46,457 nt of DNA from Verrucomicrobiales bacterium (GCA_022361255.1 JAKSBG010000454.1:1-46457); one strand, 5' to 3'; shown: positions 25,284 to 34,252, counted from the first letter of the stretch. The notes: generated by a model not told the origin, from the letters alone. Program-made: numbers and translations.

Positions 25284-26630
25284 TTGAATTCCCAGTCCAC
25301 CATTGTTGCTCTTGCTTCTCCACCCGGAGTTGGCGCTGTCGGTTTGTTGCGTATCAGCGGACCGGATGCGGCAAAGATCTCATCTTCCACCTTTCAGGGA
25401 AGAAAGCGGGATCGTTGGGTGGCGCGAACGCAGCACCTTGGGAGAATTGTCGATGCCGCCGGGGAAACGATCGACGAAGTATTGCTGACCTGGTTTCCCG
25501 GGCCCGCCAGCTTCACCGGGGAGGAAATCGTCGAGATCGCCTGCCATGGGGGAGTCGTGGTGACAGGACGACTTTTGAACCGCTTTCTCGAAGCCGGGTG
25601 CGAACCGGCTGAGCCGGGCGAATTTTCCCGCAGAGCTTTTGAGAATGGTCGGCTGGACCTTACTCAGGCGGAGGCGATTATGGATCTTATTTCCGCTCAG
25701 ACTGAGCTGGCGGCGAGGGCGGCCAATGAGCAACTTTCCGGCAGGCTGGGGGAGGCGATCGAGGCAATTCGAAAGGATCTCATCGGACTCACCGCTCACC
25801 TTGAAGCCTACATTGATTTCCCGGAAGAGGATATCGATCCCGATTCTGCGGAGGCTTTGGAGAACCGTGGAAAAGAAATCCTTTCGGCGATCGATAAACT
25901 GCTTTCAACCGCAGACCAGGGACGCGTCTTGCGGGAGGGACTCCGCACCGTTATTGCGGGGGCACCGAACGCCGGTAAATCGAGTTTACTCAATCTCTTG
26001 CTCGGTTTCGACCGGGCCATTGTCAATGAACAGGCCGGGACGACGCGCGACACAATTGAAGAGGTGATCAACCTGGAGGGAATCCCGATTCGACTCATCG
26101 ATACGGCAGGGATCCGTGAAAGTGGCGAAGCGATCGAAAGTCAGGGAATTGAGCGGAGCCGCGAGCAGATTGCGAGGGCGGAACTAGTGCTCCAGATCAT
26201 CGATGGAAGCGCTCCTGAATCTTCCGCACGGGCCGTCGAGATTCCGGAGGGAACCCGCGTTTTGCGAATTCTGAACAAATCCGATCTCCCGCGTCATGCG
26301 GACTGGGAAGGGGATGAAGCGATCTCTATCTCGTGCCATGCCGAAGGTGCCGCTGCGGAGATTCGAAAACAACTGCATGCGTTTCTCACGCGGAAGGGCG
26401 CCGTTTCGAGCACCAGCCTCGCTGCTATCAATGCCAGGCACCAGCACTGCCTGCTCCGGGCAAAAGAGAATCTCGAACGTGCTCTCGAAAATCTCGCGGC
26501 GCATGAATCTCCCGAATTTATCGCTCTGGACCTGAGGGCCACACTCGACGCCGTCGGTGATGTCGTTGGCAAAACAGACGTGGAGGAAATCCTCGGTGAA
26601 ATTTTCTCGACTTTCTGTATCGGAAAGTGA
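25284..26630 (+). CDS. mnmE: tRNA modification GTPase MnmE
   Basis: 448 residues, normal for the family (454 in E. coli). With MnmG it makes the 5-carboxymethylaminomethyl group on wobble uridine of certain tRNAs. The N-terminal folate-binding domain opens STIVALASPPGVGAVGLLRI. The G domain has GAPNAGKSSLLN at about 225, DTAGIR near 272 and NKSD near 330. The protein ends in FCIGK, with the conserved C-terminal cysteine. No ATG fits the N-terminus: the best start is TTG at 25284, giving M(L)NSQSTIV; longer in-frame versions are antisense to radC and lack homology. The 3' UTR holds the second ACAGGGTT triad and a terminator. Confidence 0.93.
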   Translation: MNSQSTIVALASPPGVGAVGLLRISGPDAAKISSSTFQGRKRDRWVARTQHLGRIVDAAGETIDEVLLTWFPGPASFTGEEIVEIACHGGVVVTGRLLNRFLEAGCEPAEPGEFSRRAFENGRLDLTQAEAIMDLISAQTELAARAANEQLSGRLGEAIEAIRKDLIGLTAHLEAYIDFPEEDIDPDSAEALENRGKEILSAIDKLLSTADQGRVLREGLRTVIAGAPNAGKSSLLNLLLGFDRAIVNEQAGTTRDTIEEVINLEGIPIRLIDTAGIRESGEAIESQGIERSREQIARAELVLQIIDGSAPESSARAVEIPEGTRVLRILNKSDLPRHADWEGDEAISISCHAEGAAAEIRKQLHAFLTRKGAVSSTSLAAINARHQHCLLRAKENLERALENLAAHESPEFIALDLRATLDAVGDVVGKTDVEEILGEIFSTFCIGK

Positions 26631-26667
26631 GAAGCGGGACCGGCAACCGCTTTTCCCATGTGCCCTG

Positions 26668-26719
26668 ACAGGGTTTGCTCTGCCACCGGACAGGGTTCGG
26701 TCCGCGATCCAACAGGGTT
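26668..26719 (+). repeat. ACAGGGTT triad, locus 2 (22-nt period)
   Basis: Perfect ACAGGGTT octamers start at 26668, 26690 and 26712, exactly 22 nt apart, with unrelated 14-nt spacers. The first starts 37 nt after the mnmE stop, and the last ends 22 nt before a terminator stem. Motif, period and orientation relative to the upstream gene match locus 1. Confidence 0.9.
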
Positions 26720-26741
26720 TGGTGCTGCTTTCGAGACACAA

Positions 26742-26771
26742 AAAACGCCGGACCTTCCGGACCGGCGTTTT
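26742..26771. terminator. Bidirectional terminator between mnmE and the DUF1501 gene
   Basis: Perfect 10-bp stem AAAACGCCGG (26742-26751) with CCGGCGTTTT (26762-26771). A-tracts and T-tracts flank it, so it can work on either strand. Confidence 0.8.
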
Positions 26772-26792
26772 GCGCAAACAGGTTTGGGCTGA

Positions 26793-28055
26793 TCAGCCAA
26801 AGATGCTGGTGACCGGCTTGCCTTTGTCCGCAAAGGTAAAGGGGCGCTGGGTCGGTGAGTAAACCGTCTCTTCGAGCGGAAGCCCGAGGCCGTAACCGAT
26901 CGTAGCGAGGAAGTCCTCTGGCTTGACCGGATTGCTGCGGACTTTTTTACCGCTTCCGTCGGTTTCTCCGTAGACGGTTCCACCTTTGACGCCACCTCCG
27001 GCAAGAACGCAGGAGTAGGCAGCGGGGTAATGATCGCGTCCACCATTCATGTTGATGTCAGGTGTCCGGCCAAATTCGGTTCCGATGGCGACCATTGTTG
27101 TCTCGAGCAGCCCCTTGGATTCGAGATCTTTCAGGAGAGTCGCGACAGCTTTGTCGAGCTCTGGAAGCTTGCTGGCGGTTCCGGAACTGACGTCGACGTG
27201 CATATCCCATCCACCGGAAATCACTTCCACCACGCGTACGCCGTTCTCGACGAGTTTGCGGGCGAGCAGGCAGCCCTGCCCGAGTCGTCCGGTGCCGTAG
27301 TCGGAGGCGTTGGACTCACCGGAAATGTCGAAGGCGGAAAGCTCATCACTTTTGAGAAGCTTGTTGGCCTGGTTGTAGTATTCAACATAGGACTCCGGTC
27401 CGCTGTATTTGAACTTGCTGGTGAACTGTTGGCCGAGTTTGGATGCCATCTCCATGCGACGGTCAAAACGGTCGCCGGCAACTGCGAGCTCCGTGTTGGG
27501 AACGCCGCCTCCGGGATCAGCGATGGGAAGCGGGGAGAGGCGAGGCTCCATGAAACCGGCGTTGGACGTGCTCTGTCCAACGACCACAGAGTCGGGGAGG
27601 ACTCGACCGCTTTCCCCGAGGAGAGTGGCTGCCCAGGGGCCGACGGTGGGGTGAACGATGGTGGCACGTTTTTCGTAGCCGGTTCGCATGATGTACTGAC
27701 CCTGCTCATGAGCACCCTGTGTGGATGTCATTGAGTTGATCACAGCAAGTTTGTCTGCCAGCTTGCTGAGTTCTTTCATGTGCATTCCCATCTTCATATT
27801 GTCGACGGGAGTGTCGAGAAGCTCGGTGTCGCCCATGACGCCGCTGTTTTTCTTGGCGTCAAAGGTGTCGAGGTGAGTCATCCCCCCGGAGAGGTAGATG
27901 TAGATCAGGTTCTTGGCGGTGCCGCCCTCCGCTTTCAGATTGCGGGGCAGGAAGGGGACGCTGAGTCCCACTCCGAGTGACAGCTTGGCCGACAACTCCA
28001 TGAAGTAACGGCGGCTCAGGGGATCTTTACCGGCGATTTCTGCGATATTGTCCAT
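26793..28055 (-). CDS. DUF1501 family protein
   Basis: 420 residues. The N-terminus has a twin-arginine-type motif (SRRYFMELS, about 14-22) followed by a hydrophobic stretch (LSLGVGLSVPFLP), so export by Tat is likely. The body shows DUF1501 hallmarks: YIYLSGGMTHLDTFDAK, RTGYEKRATIVHPTVGPW, GTEFGRTPDINMNGGRDHYP and SCVLAGGGVKGGTVYGETD. The fold is related to alkaline phosphatase/sulfatase enzymes, but the activity is not established. It follows the DUF1549/DUF1553 gene by 52 bases; the two families occur together very often in Planctomycetes and Verrucomicrobia and probably form one exported complex. Confidence 0.9.
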   Translation of the reverse strand: MDNIAEIAGKDPLSRRYFMELSAKLSLGVGLSVPFLPRNLKAEGGTAKNLIYIYLSGGMTHLDTFDAKKNSGVMGDTELLDTPVDNMKMGMHMKELSKLADKLAVINSMTSTQGAHEQGQYIMRTGYEKRATIVHPTVGPWAATLLGESGRVLPDSVVVGQSTSNAGFMEPRLSPLPIADPGGGVPNTELAVAGDRFDRRMEMASKLGQQFTSKFKYSGPESYVEYYNQANKLLKSDELSAFDISGESNASDYGTGRLGQGCLLARKLVENGVRVVEVISGGWDMHVDVSSGTASKLPELDKAVATLLKDLESKGLLETTMVAIGTEFGRTPDINMNGGRDHYPAAYSCVLAGGGVKGGTVYGETDGSGKKVRSNPVKPEDFLATIGYGLGLPLEETVYSPTQRPFTFADKGKPVTSIFG

Positions 28056-28107
28056 AATAGGTTTAGGTGAAGGTTGGGGTGGTGCGGGATTTCTTTCGGT
28101 TGTCGGA

Positions 28108-30174
28108 TTACTGAATGAAAAGGAATTCCGGGCTGTTCATAAGAGCCCAGGCGAGGTCGCTGATGCCGTCATCGCCGTAGTCTTCGATCATGCTGGTGCC
28201 AAGATCGAGCTCCTCTTTTGTCGGGAATCGGTTGAGAAGGGTGTGAAAGACGCCACGAACCTTGTCGTCGGGGCCATCAAACTCCTCCATCTCGTCGACG
28301 ATTTTTGAAGAAAGACCAGTGAGACGGGTAGTCACGTCACCGTTCATGAGAGCGAGAACCTGCGGCACGGAGCCGTCGTAGTTGTGCTCGTCCGTGATGC
28401 GGCGGTCGGACTGACCAAAGGTGTCGAGCATGGAGGCGGCAGGAGCAGGCTGCGGCAGCTCGGAGGCCCGGAGCTCGGAGTCGTTCATGATCGTTGGCGT
28501 GTAGGAATCTCCGCTTTCTTCGGAAATCATCGCCATTCCCATGTTTCTGCCACGGGCGCTCTGCCACATCTCGTAGTGCTTCCAAACGTCTTCGTTGGTC
28601 GCTTCCGAGAAATCGATATCAAGGATCTTCTTGTAGAAAGAACCGTCGGATCCCTGCTTGTTGTCGATTTCCGCTCCGTGAGCGAGAACCATCATGGAAT
28701 CCCAGGCCTGCTCCGCACGCATACGACGGAGAACCGGACCCTGGAAGTAGTATTTGTCAGCCCAGTCGGGCTCTTCTGCAGTGGCAATCGACTGGTAGGC
28801 ACGGGTGTTGTAAAGAATACGCATGAACTCACGGAGGTCGTAGTTGACCCGCTTCATTTCGTTCGTGACAAACTTGAGGACTTCCGGTTGTGCAGCTCCG
28901 CGAATCATGTCGTCGCTGAAGTCATTTACAGGAATGATGTGAGCTCTACCGAAGGCGCGCTCCCACATCCGGTTTGCGATAACGAGCGCGAAGCGCGGGT
29001 TGTTGGGGTCAATAAGCCACTCCGCGATTGCCTCACGACGGGTTTTTCCGCCTTTTTTGGCGGCATCGCCGATAAGGGTCCGCGGGTTGGCAACCTCATT
29101 GGGTTTGCCACCGCTTCCGCGGAAATCATGAGGGAGAATGGTCTCAAGACTCTCGTTGTCAGTGACGTTCCAGCCGAGCGCGTTCACAAAGAAGCGGACC
29201 TGGTTGCTGTTCTGATCACGGGGGACGTAGCCTTTGTTGGCTTCGGCCCATTTGTAGAAATTGCTACGCCATCCCTCCGGTGCATTGGGCATTTCGATGG
29301 AGCCTCCACCCATCATGGCAGAGCTGGGGCGATAGCCGAGCGAGCGCTGGGTGTTTCCGAAGAAGGCAGCCATTTCGTAGAAGTCGCCCTGCGTCCACTC
29401 GTCGAAGGGGTGGTCGTGGCACTGGGCACAGGAAATGTCGATCCCGAGCATCACCTGTCCGAAGTTGGCGAATGCGTCGAACTCCATGCCGGTATCGCGC
29501 AGGATGAATCCGGAAGCGGGATTCTGGCCCACGTTTCCTTTCGCAGTGAGCATCTCCTGCACAATTTCATGGTAGGGGCGATTCGCCTCAAGCTGTTCGC
29601 GCCACCAGTTGACGTAGGGGTCCATGCGAACGCCGTTGTTAAAATCACTGGCGTGAAGTCGAAACATGTCCGCGAAATAATTGAACATGTGAGAGGAAAA
29701 TCCGCGGGAGAGAAGCAATTCGTCAATCAGGGCTTCGCGCTTGTCGGGGCGGGCACTGTCTGCGAATTCCTTGAACTCTTCACGGGTCGGAATGCGACCT
29801 GCGATGTCGAGGTAGACACGCCGGACGAAAAGGTCGTCGGGGAGAGGTTCGTTGAATGAAGAGAATCCTTCTTTCTTCAATCCGGTGGCAAGCAGGGTGT
29901 CAATCTTGCGGGCGGATGCCTTGGTGTAGGAATCGTCGCCGATGCGATTGAGTCGCTCCGCGGCTTCCTGATCGGCTTGAATGAACCGGTCTTTAGGGAC
30001 CGAGAATTCCTTGCCGTTCGGCATCTTGAACTTGAAGTTTTCGCCTTCAATTCCGAGAAAGATGGCCTGAAGTGGCTTTCCTTCCGTGCTTGTCCAGGTG
30101 CGGGCTTCGGAGTTGCTGGCGAAGAAACATGCCGTCAGGGCTACTGCGGCGAGGGATTTCAACGAGGTTTTCAT
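28108..30174 (-). CDS. DUF1549/DUF1553 protein with N-terminal SHD1-like domain
   Basis: 688 residues. A signal peptide (SLAAVALTACFFASNSEA) is followed by an SHD1-like beta domain (about 24-75; RTWTSTEGKPLQAIFLGIEG, FSVPKDRFIQAD), DUF1549 (DLFVRRVYLDIAGRIPTREE), and DUF1553 in the C-terminal half (LVIANRMWERAFGRAHIIPV, LPQPAPAASMLDTFGQ). Inside DUF1549 the sequence SCAQCHDHPFDEW at about 250 contains a CxxCH haem-c-type motif. ATG 30174 is preferred over 30183 because it gives a normal signal peptide. It is probably periplasmic and acts with the downstream DUF1501 protein; the substrate is unknown. Confidence 0.9.
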   Translation of the reverse strand: MKTSLKSLAAVALTACFFASNSEARTWTSTEGKPLQAIFLGIEGENFKFKMPNGKEFSVPKDRFIQADQEAAERLNRIGDDSYTKASARKIDTLLATGLKKEGFSSFNEPLPDDLFVRRVYLDIAGRIPTREEFKEFADSARPDKREALIDELLLSRGFSSHMFNYFADMFRLHASDFNNGVRMDPYVNWWREQLEANRPYHEIVQEMLTAKGNVGQNPASGFILRDTGMEFDAFANFGQVMLGIDISCAQCHDHPFDEWTQGDFYEMAAFFGNTQRSLGYRPSSAMMGGGSIEMPNAPEGWRSNFYKWAEANKGYVPRDQNSNQVRFFVNALGWNVTDNESLETILPHDFRGSGGKPNEVANPRTLIGDAAKKGGKTRREAIAEWLIDPNNPRFALVIANRMWERAFGRAHIIPVNDFSDDMIRGAAQPEVLKFVTNEMKRVNYDLREFMRILYNTRAYQSIATAEEPDWADKYYFQGPVLRRMRAEQAWDSMMVLAHGAEIDNKQGSDGSFYKKILDIDFSEATNEDVWKHYEMWQSARGRNMGMAMISEESGDSYTPTIMNDSELRASELPQPAPAASMLDTFGQSDRRITDEHNYDGSVPQVLALMNGDVTTRLTGLSSKIVDEMEEFDGPDDKVRGVFHTLLNRFPTKEELDLGTSMIEDYGDDGISDLAWALMNSPEFLFIQ

Positions 30175-30250
30175 GAGTATCATTATGAGCGGAATACGCT
30201 GGTATTCACAGAGGAATAACGAATGAGGGGGGAAATGTCACGCCTCATGT

Positions 30251-30273
30251 AAAAAAAATCGAAATATTTTCGA
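30251..30273 (-). terminator. Terminator of the thioesterase-rbsK-PQQ operon
   Basis: On the minus strand, TCGAAA-ATA-TTTCGA (30273-30259) is followed by eight T (30258-30251), about 48 bases after the stop of the propeller gene. The stem is AT-rich but the T-run is clear. Confidence 0.6.
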
Positions 30274-30320
30274 CCCCCGTTTCAGCTGGGTTTCCGCGAA
30301 GTGACGGACGCTGAAAGGCC

Positions 30321-31646
30321 TCAGTCGCCGAACCGGTAGAGCGCGGTGTCGGAGCGGAGGATCAAGGCACCGTCGAGCGCGATCGGAGAGGCCATGATGG
30401 AGCCTTCGATCTGGTTTTTTGCGAGTTCCCGGTAGGTTTTTTCGGGGGCGAAAACGGTAATGGTTCCCTCCTGATTCCCTACGAAGATTTTGCCGTCGGC
30501 AAACAGAGGGGATGCGGAGTAGTTGCCATCGATCCGCGCGTTCCAGTGAAGCTTTCCGGTAGCGGCGTCGAAGCAGGATCCGATTCCTCCGTCAGAGATG
30601 AGATACAGTTCGTCCCCGACGAGCAATGGGCTTGGTTTGGCCGGAATTCGTTTCGGGTCCTCCCAGGCGACTTTGTCCTGACCTGTGATATCTCCGGAGC
30701 CGTCGACGCGAACCGCCATGAGCTTCGGCTTCCCAAAGCCGGTGGAGATATAGACCAACTGATGTTTTTCGCTGAAAACAGGGCGGGGGACGACGGAGAA
30801 GCCACTGCCGTGGTCGAGGCGCCAGATTTCTTTTCCGGTTTCCGCTTCGTAACTGATGAGCCACTGGGCGCCCATGCAGATGAGTTGTTCCCGACCCGAG
30901 CGGTCCTTGATCAAAACAGGTGTGTTATAGGCCTTTTTCTGATCGCCCTTCGCAGCGCGCATGGCCGGTCGGTCGGTTTTCCAGACCGTTTCACCGGTCT
31001 TCAGGTCCAGTGCGGTCACAAATTGCTGATCGGTTCCGTCGCAAATCAGGATCAGCAGATTGCCGGCAATGAAAGGGGAGCTGCCGGGGCCGACGCTGTG
31101 GTCGAGCTTGATCTGTCTTTTCCAGACGGGAGCTTTGGTTTCTGTGTTGAACGCGTAGGTTCCAAAGGTGCCGAAGTGCGCGATCAGCAGATTGCCGGCG
31201 ATAACCGGAGTAGGGGATGCGTAGCTGTTAAACGTATGAATCGCGTCCGGGGCGGGAATGGTTTTGAATGACTCGGTATGAAGAATTTCCCCGGAATTTG
31301 CATCCACTTGCAAAAGAGCAAGCTCGATCGATGAGGCAATTTGGCGCTGCTTGAAGATTTTTTCCTCAATTCCCTGTTCTTTCAGAAGCTTGGTGCGCTC
31401 TTCATCGGTCGGAAATTTTTCGATAGCGGTGGTGAGCCAGAAAAACTCTCCATCGTAGACCGGAGAGGACCAACCTCTGCCGGGCAGATCTGTTTTCCAC
31501 CTGAGATTCGAACTCTCCCCGAACTCGAGCGGAACATTTTCGGCCTGAGCAATACCGTCCCCGTTTGGGCCCCGGAACTGAGGCCAGTCATCTGCAGAGA
31601 GCGCGTGGGGCAGAAGAAAAGTGATCAGGGCAGCGAAAGTTCTCAT
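30321..31646 (-). CDS. PQQ-like beta-propeller repeat protein
   Basis: 441 residues with a short signal peptide (MRTFAALITFLLPHALSA). The mature start DDWPQFRGPNGDG is typical of exported outer-membrane-assembly BamB-like or PQQ-like propeller proteins of Verrucomicrobia and Planctomycetes. Repeats of the form LDLKTGETVWKTDRP, YEAETGKEIWRLDHG and FDAATGKLHWNARIDG mark the blades. None of the catalytic residues of quinoprotein alcohol dehydrogenases is evident, so it is probably a binding or scaffold propeller. ATG 31646 is chosen, because the longer frame overlaps rbsK. It starts 11 bases after the rbsK stop. Confidence 0.85.
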   Translation of the reverse strand: MRTFAALITFLLPHALSADDWPQFRGPNGDGIAQAENVPLEFGESSNLRWKTDLPGRGWSSPVYDGEFFWLTTAIEKFPTDEERTKLLKEQGIEEKIFKQRQIASSIELALLQVDANSGEILHTESFKTIPAPDAIHTFNSYASPTPVIAGNLLIAHFGTFGTYAFNTETKAPVWKRQIKLDHSVGPGSSPFIAGNLLILICDGTDQQFVTALDLKTGETVWKTDRPAMRAAKGDQKKAYNTPVLIKDRSGREQLICMGAQWLISYEAETGKEIWRLDHGSGFSVVPRPVFSEKHQLVYISTGFGKPKLMAVRVDGSGDITGQDKVAWEDPKRIPAKPSPLLVGDELYLISDGGIGSCFDAATGKLHWNARIDGNYSASPLFADGKIFVGNQEGTITVFAPEKTYRELAKNQIEGSIMASPIALDGALILRSDTALYRFGD

Positions 31647-31657
31647 GCAGATAGTGA

Positions 31658-32593
31658 TCAGGTGGAAAGGTGTTCGAGGTGCTGAGTCACTTTTTCCCGG
31701 TCGGGAATCGGGTTCTGAGCACCGGGGCCCAGTGTCGTGAGAGCACCGGCACAATTCGCGGCTCTGATCGCATTCTCAAGCGAATCCCCCTCCGCAATCC
31801 GGCATGTGAAACATCCCGCGAATGCGTCGCCCGCGCCGACGGTATCGACAGGCAGGACCGGCAGTGTTTCCACCGCAACCGCTTCGCCACTCCGCCGGTA
31901 GACGATGGTTTCGTCGCTTCCGCGGGTGATTATGAGATGCTCTACCCGCAATTCGGTAAGCCGCTGACGAACGAGCGATTCATCCTCCTGCAGCGGATCG
32001 AACTCCATCACTTCGGTGGCTTCACCCTCATTTACAATAAGGTAATCGGTCTGAATTTCCTGCCAGGGAAAAACGGGGTCGTAGGGGGAGGGGTTGATTA
32101 CAAGCGGAACGGAAGCTGCATTCGCGATACGGGCAGCTCCTATCAGGGCCGGAATCGGGATTTCGAAATTGGCAAGAACGGCATCGGCGGAAGAGAGCCT
32201 GGCTTTCTTCTCCTGGATGGCGGCATCGGTTAGTTCGGCGTTTGCCCCGCTGGAAACCACGATCATGTTTTCGCCCTGCTCATCGACAGTAATGAATGCG
32301 CAGCCGGTGCGTGCGGAACCGGTTTGCAGACAGCTGAGGTCTATTTTTTCAGCCTCGAGTGCGCGCCGGTAGGATTCCCCTTCAGCATCGTCCCCGACGG
32401 TCCCGATGAGTGTCACGTTCGCCCCCTGCCTCGCAGCCGAGATAGCCTGGTTGGCACCTTTCCCCCCCTGAAAAAGCTCCAGGCTGAGTGATGCCACGGT
32501 TTCCCCGGGAACGGGCAGGGTCTCGACCTTAGTGAAATAGTCGATATTAAGGGAGCCAAGTACCGAGACTGACTTCTGAGTCGAATTGCTCAT
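31658..32593 (-). CDS. rbsK: Ribokinase (PfkB family)
   Basis: 311 residues. It phosphorylates ribose, or a similar sugar, at the 5-position with ATP. PfkB motifs are the N-terminal GSLNIDYFTKVETLPVPGET, GGKGANQAISAARQGA at about 41 and the C-terminal DTVGAGDAFAG at about 249 with the catalytic aspartate. The GSLNxD...GGKGANQA pattern favours ribokinase over fructokinase or adenosine kinase. No ribose transporter is nearby. It lies between a thioesterase gene (29 bases upstream) and the propeller gene, probably one operon. Confidence 0.9.
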   Translation of the reverse strand: MSNSTQKSVSVLGSLNIDYFTKVETLPVPGETVASLSLELFQGGKGANQAISAARQGANVTLIGTVGDDAEGESYRRALEAEKIDLSCLQTGSARTGCAFITVDEQGENMIVVSSGANAELTDAAIQEKKARLSSADAVLANFEIPIPALIGAARIANAASVPLVINPSPYDPVFPWQEIQTDYLIVNEGEATEVMEFDPLQEDESLVRQRLTELRVEHLIITRGSDETIVYRRSGEAVAVETLPVLPVDTVGAGDAFAGCFTCRIAEGDSLENAIRAANCAGALTTLGPGAQNPIPDREKVTQHLEHLST

Positions 32594-32622
32594 GGTAAAA
32601 TTCGGGGAAGGCTAACAAAGAT

Positions 32623-32964
32623 TCAATGATTGGGAAGCGATTGTTTTTCCCCGCGTTCATTGACGCGGACCTGGGTGACTTCCGTGGAGAAAATTTCCTC
32701 TGTCTTGCGATAAACGCTCACGGAATACCTGGTGGAAGTGTCACCGCGATGAACCTGATCCGTTTCAAACCGGAGAATAGATCCCTCTTTTACGCTTTTG
32801 TGGAAGGAAACTTCTTTCATTCCCACGGTCACAAAATGGCAGCCCGGAAAATCCAGGCTTGCGGCCATCCAGGCAATCTCGTCGACCCACATCAATAGAT
32901 AGCCACCAAAGAGAAAGCCGTATTGGTTCAGGTGTTCAGGGAGGACGAGACGGTGGTTTTCCAT
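32623..32964 (-). CDS. Hotdog-fold acyl-CoA thioesterase
   Basis: 113 residues, a single hotdog domain of the YciA/BFIT acyl-CoA hydrolase type. NQYGFLFGGYLLMWVDEIAW is the characteristic segment (N...G.LFGG.l..W.D), followed by strands CHFVTVGMKEVSFHKSVKEG and LRFETDQVHRGDTST. It hydrolyses acyl-CoA, but chain-length preference cannot be told from sequence. It is probably hexameric like its relatives. First gene of the minus-strand unit with rbsK and the propeller gene. Confidence 0.85.
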   Translation of the reverse strand: MENHRLVLPEHLNQYGFLFGGYLLMWVDEIAWMAASLDFPGCHFVTVGMKEVSFHKSVKEGSILRFETDQVHRGDTSTRYSVSVYRKTEEIFSTEVTQVRVNERGEKQSLPNH

Positions 32965-33115
32965 TGCCGGTGCGGGAGTCGGTGTGCAGTTTTTCCGAAG
33001 AAAACGACATTTCTTCCGTTATAAAAAGAGAAAAGAGGAAAAATACTTCGGATTCCCTTGCAATCATGTGCATGTAACTTTTCCTCTTTCGTCAAATCAG
33101 TTCCCCTCAAATCCT

Positions 33116-33868
33116 ATGAAATTTTCCATGCCTCTACTCCTGGTCGCTGCCCTGAGCGCTATTTCCGTGTCAGCTCAGGAGGAAACCGGTGAGCGTGCTC
33201 CAGCGAGCGCTTCGCCTCCCGCTGCGAAGCCGCTTAGCCAGTATACCGCCGACGAGGTTCTCAGGCTCGTCCGATACAGCTACACGCTCTACAATCGCGA
33301 CTTCACCGGAGTTCTGCGGATGGGATTGGCGAAGAAAGTTCCATTTCTCATGTCATTGAAGCCGGAGTCGATACGCTTCATTTTTGACGATCCTGCACAA
33401 GTGATTCTGCTCGATACGAGAAACCAGAAATTCGCTCTCTACGAAGGGGTGGGAGGTAAGGAGCTTCAAGCCGTTTCACCCAGCAAATACGCCCAGCCAA
33501 TCCGTGGGACGGATGTAACCTACGACGATCTCTCGATGCGGTTTCTCTACTGGCCGAATGCGCAAATTGTAGGCCATGACAAACTGAAGCAACGGGAATG
33601 CTGGATTGTTCGCGTGCTTGCTCCCAGAGGTGATGCCGGGGCCTACGCAACGGTGGACATCTGGATCGACAAGGGGAGCGGAGGAATGATGAAAATGATC
33701 GGCTTCAACAGCCAGGGACGCCCCATCCGTCGTTTCGAAGTCCTTCACGGAAAGAAGTTCGGAGACATCTGGATGGTCGATGAAATGCGCATCGAGACCA
33801 TCAGTCCGGCCGCGGGAGGGCAGGTGAAATCGTCCACACGGATGCAGATTAAGACGGCGGTGGAATAA
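33116..33868 (+). CDS. LolA-like outer-membrane lipoprotein-sorting protein
   Basis: 250 residues with a signal peptide (MPLLLVAALSAISVSA). The body (FTGVLRMGLAKKVPFLMSLK, IRFIFDDPAQVILLDTRNQK, ECWIVRVLAPRGDAGAYATV, DIWIDKGSGGMMKMIGFNSQ, GDIWMVDEMRI) matches the LolA-like family of periplasmic proteins annotated as outer-membrane lipoprotein-sorting proteins. These bind lipid-like ligands in a half-barrel. A true lipoprotein chaperone role is not shown. ATG 33116 is chosen because the 44 residues upstream in frame are basic and not signal-like. It is a single gene with a stem-loop 58 bases after the stop. Confidence 0.8.
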   Translation: MKFSMPLLLVAALSAISVSAQEETGERAPASASPPAAKPLSQYTADEVLRLVRYSYTLYNRDFTGVLRMGLAKKVPFLMSLKPESIRFIFDDPAQVILLDTRNQKFALYEGVGGKELQAVSPSKYAQPIRGTDVTYDDLSMRFLYWPNAQIVGHDKLKQRECWIVRVLAPRGDAGAYATVDIWIDKGSGGMMKMIGFNSQGRPIRRFEVLHGKKFGDIWMVDEMRIETISPAAGGQVKSSTRMQIKTAVE

Positions 33869-34252
33869 AGCGAAGTGCGAATCGGAGTTTCACCCCGTCT
33901 GAAAATTCCTGCATACATGCATGAAGCGTTTGTTTGGCGTGGCATGAAACGCCGGCACAAACGTCGTTCTGTTTGCGGGGTTGCAGGAGAACTGCAGTCT
34001 CTTCGGTAAACTGTTGCGGGGGACGTTGGGGAGATGCCCTGACTCTTCACAGAAAACGGAGTCTTTTCCTTGCCACGTCAGGCAATTTCTTCATACTCGT
34101 AAAATCGGTAGTGGAGAGGTTTTGAAAACCAATCGCGTATTCGGGTTTCACAAATCCGAAAAATATCGAAAAAAACCTTTTTCAACCATCTTAACGTGTG
34201 TTAATCGAATAGGTTTACGGGAGGCGATTTTTCGCTTCACGACCGTTTGAGA
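33869..34252. other. Intergenic region with a bulged hairpin and two palindromes
   Basis: No credible gene. A bulged hairpin at 33927-33963 (arms CGTTTGT/ACAAACG outside, GGCGT/ACGCC inside) probably ends the LolA-like transcript. Near the 3' end are a 21-bp near-perfect palindrome at 34140-34160 (arms TTCGGGTTT and AAATCCGAA) and the perfect TTAACGTGTGTTAA at 34191-34204. Both are suited to bind a dimeric regulator of the gene that starts at 34253. Confidence 0.5.

Noticed and set aside
28384-29859. 491-codon plus-strand ORF opposite the DUF1549/DUF1553 gene
   Set aside because: It shows no recognisable domain, and the opposite strand encodes a clear protein family over the same bases.
33075-33100. 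ECF-type promoter TGTAACTTTT...CGTC before the LolA-like gene
   Set aside because: The spacer is 11 bases, too short for the usual ECF spacing, and the TTAGAA part is absent.
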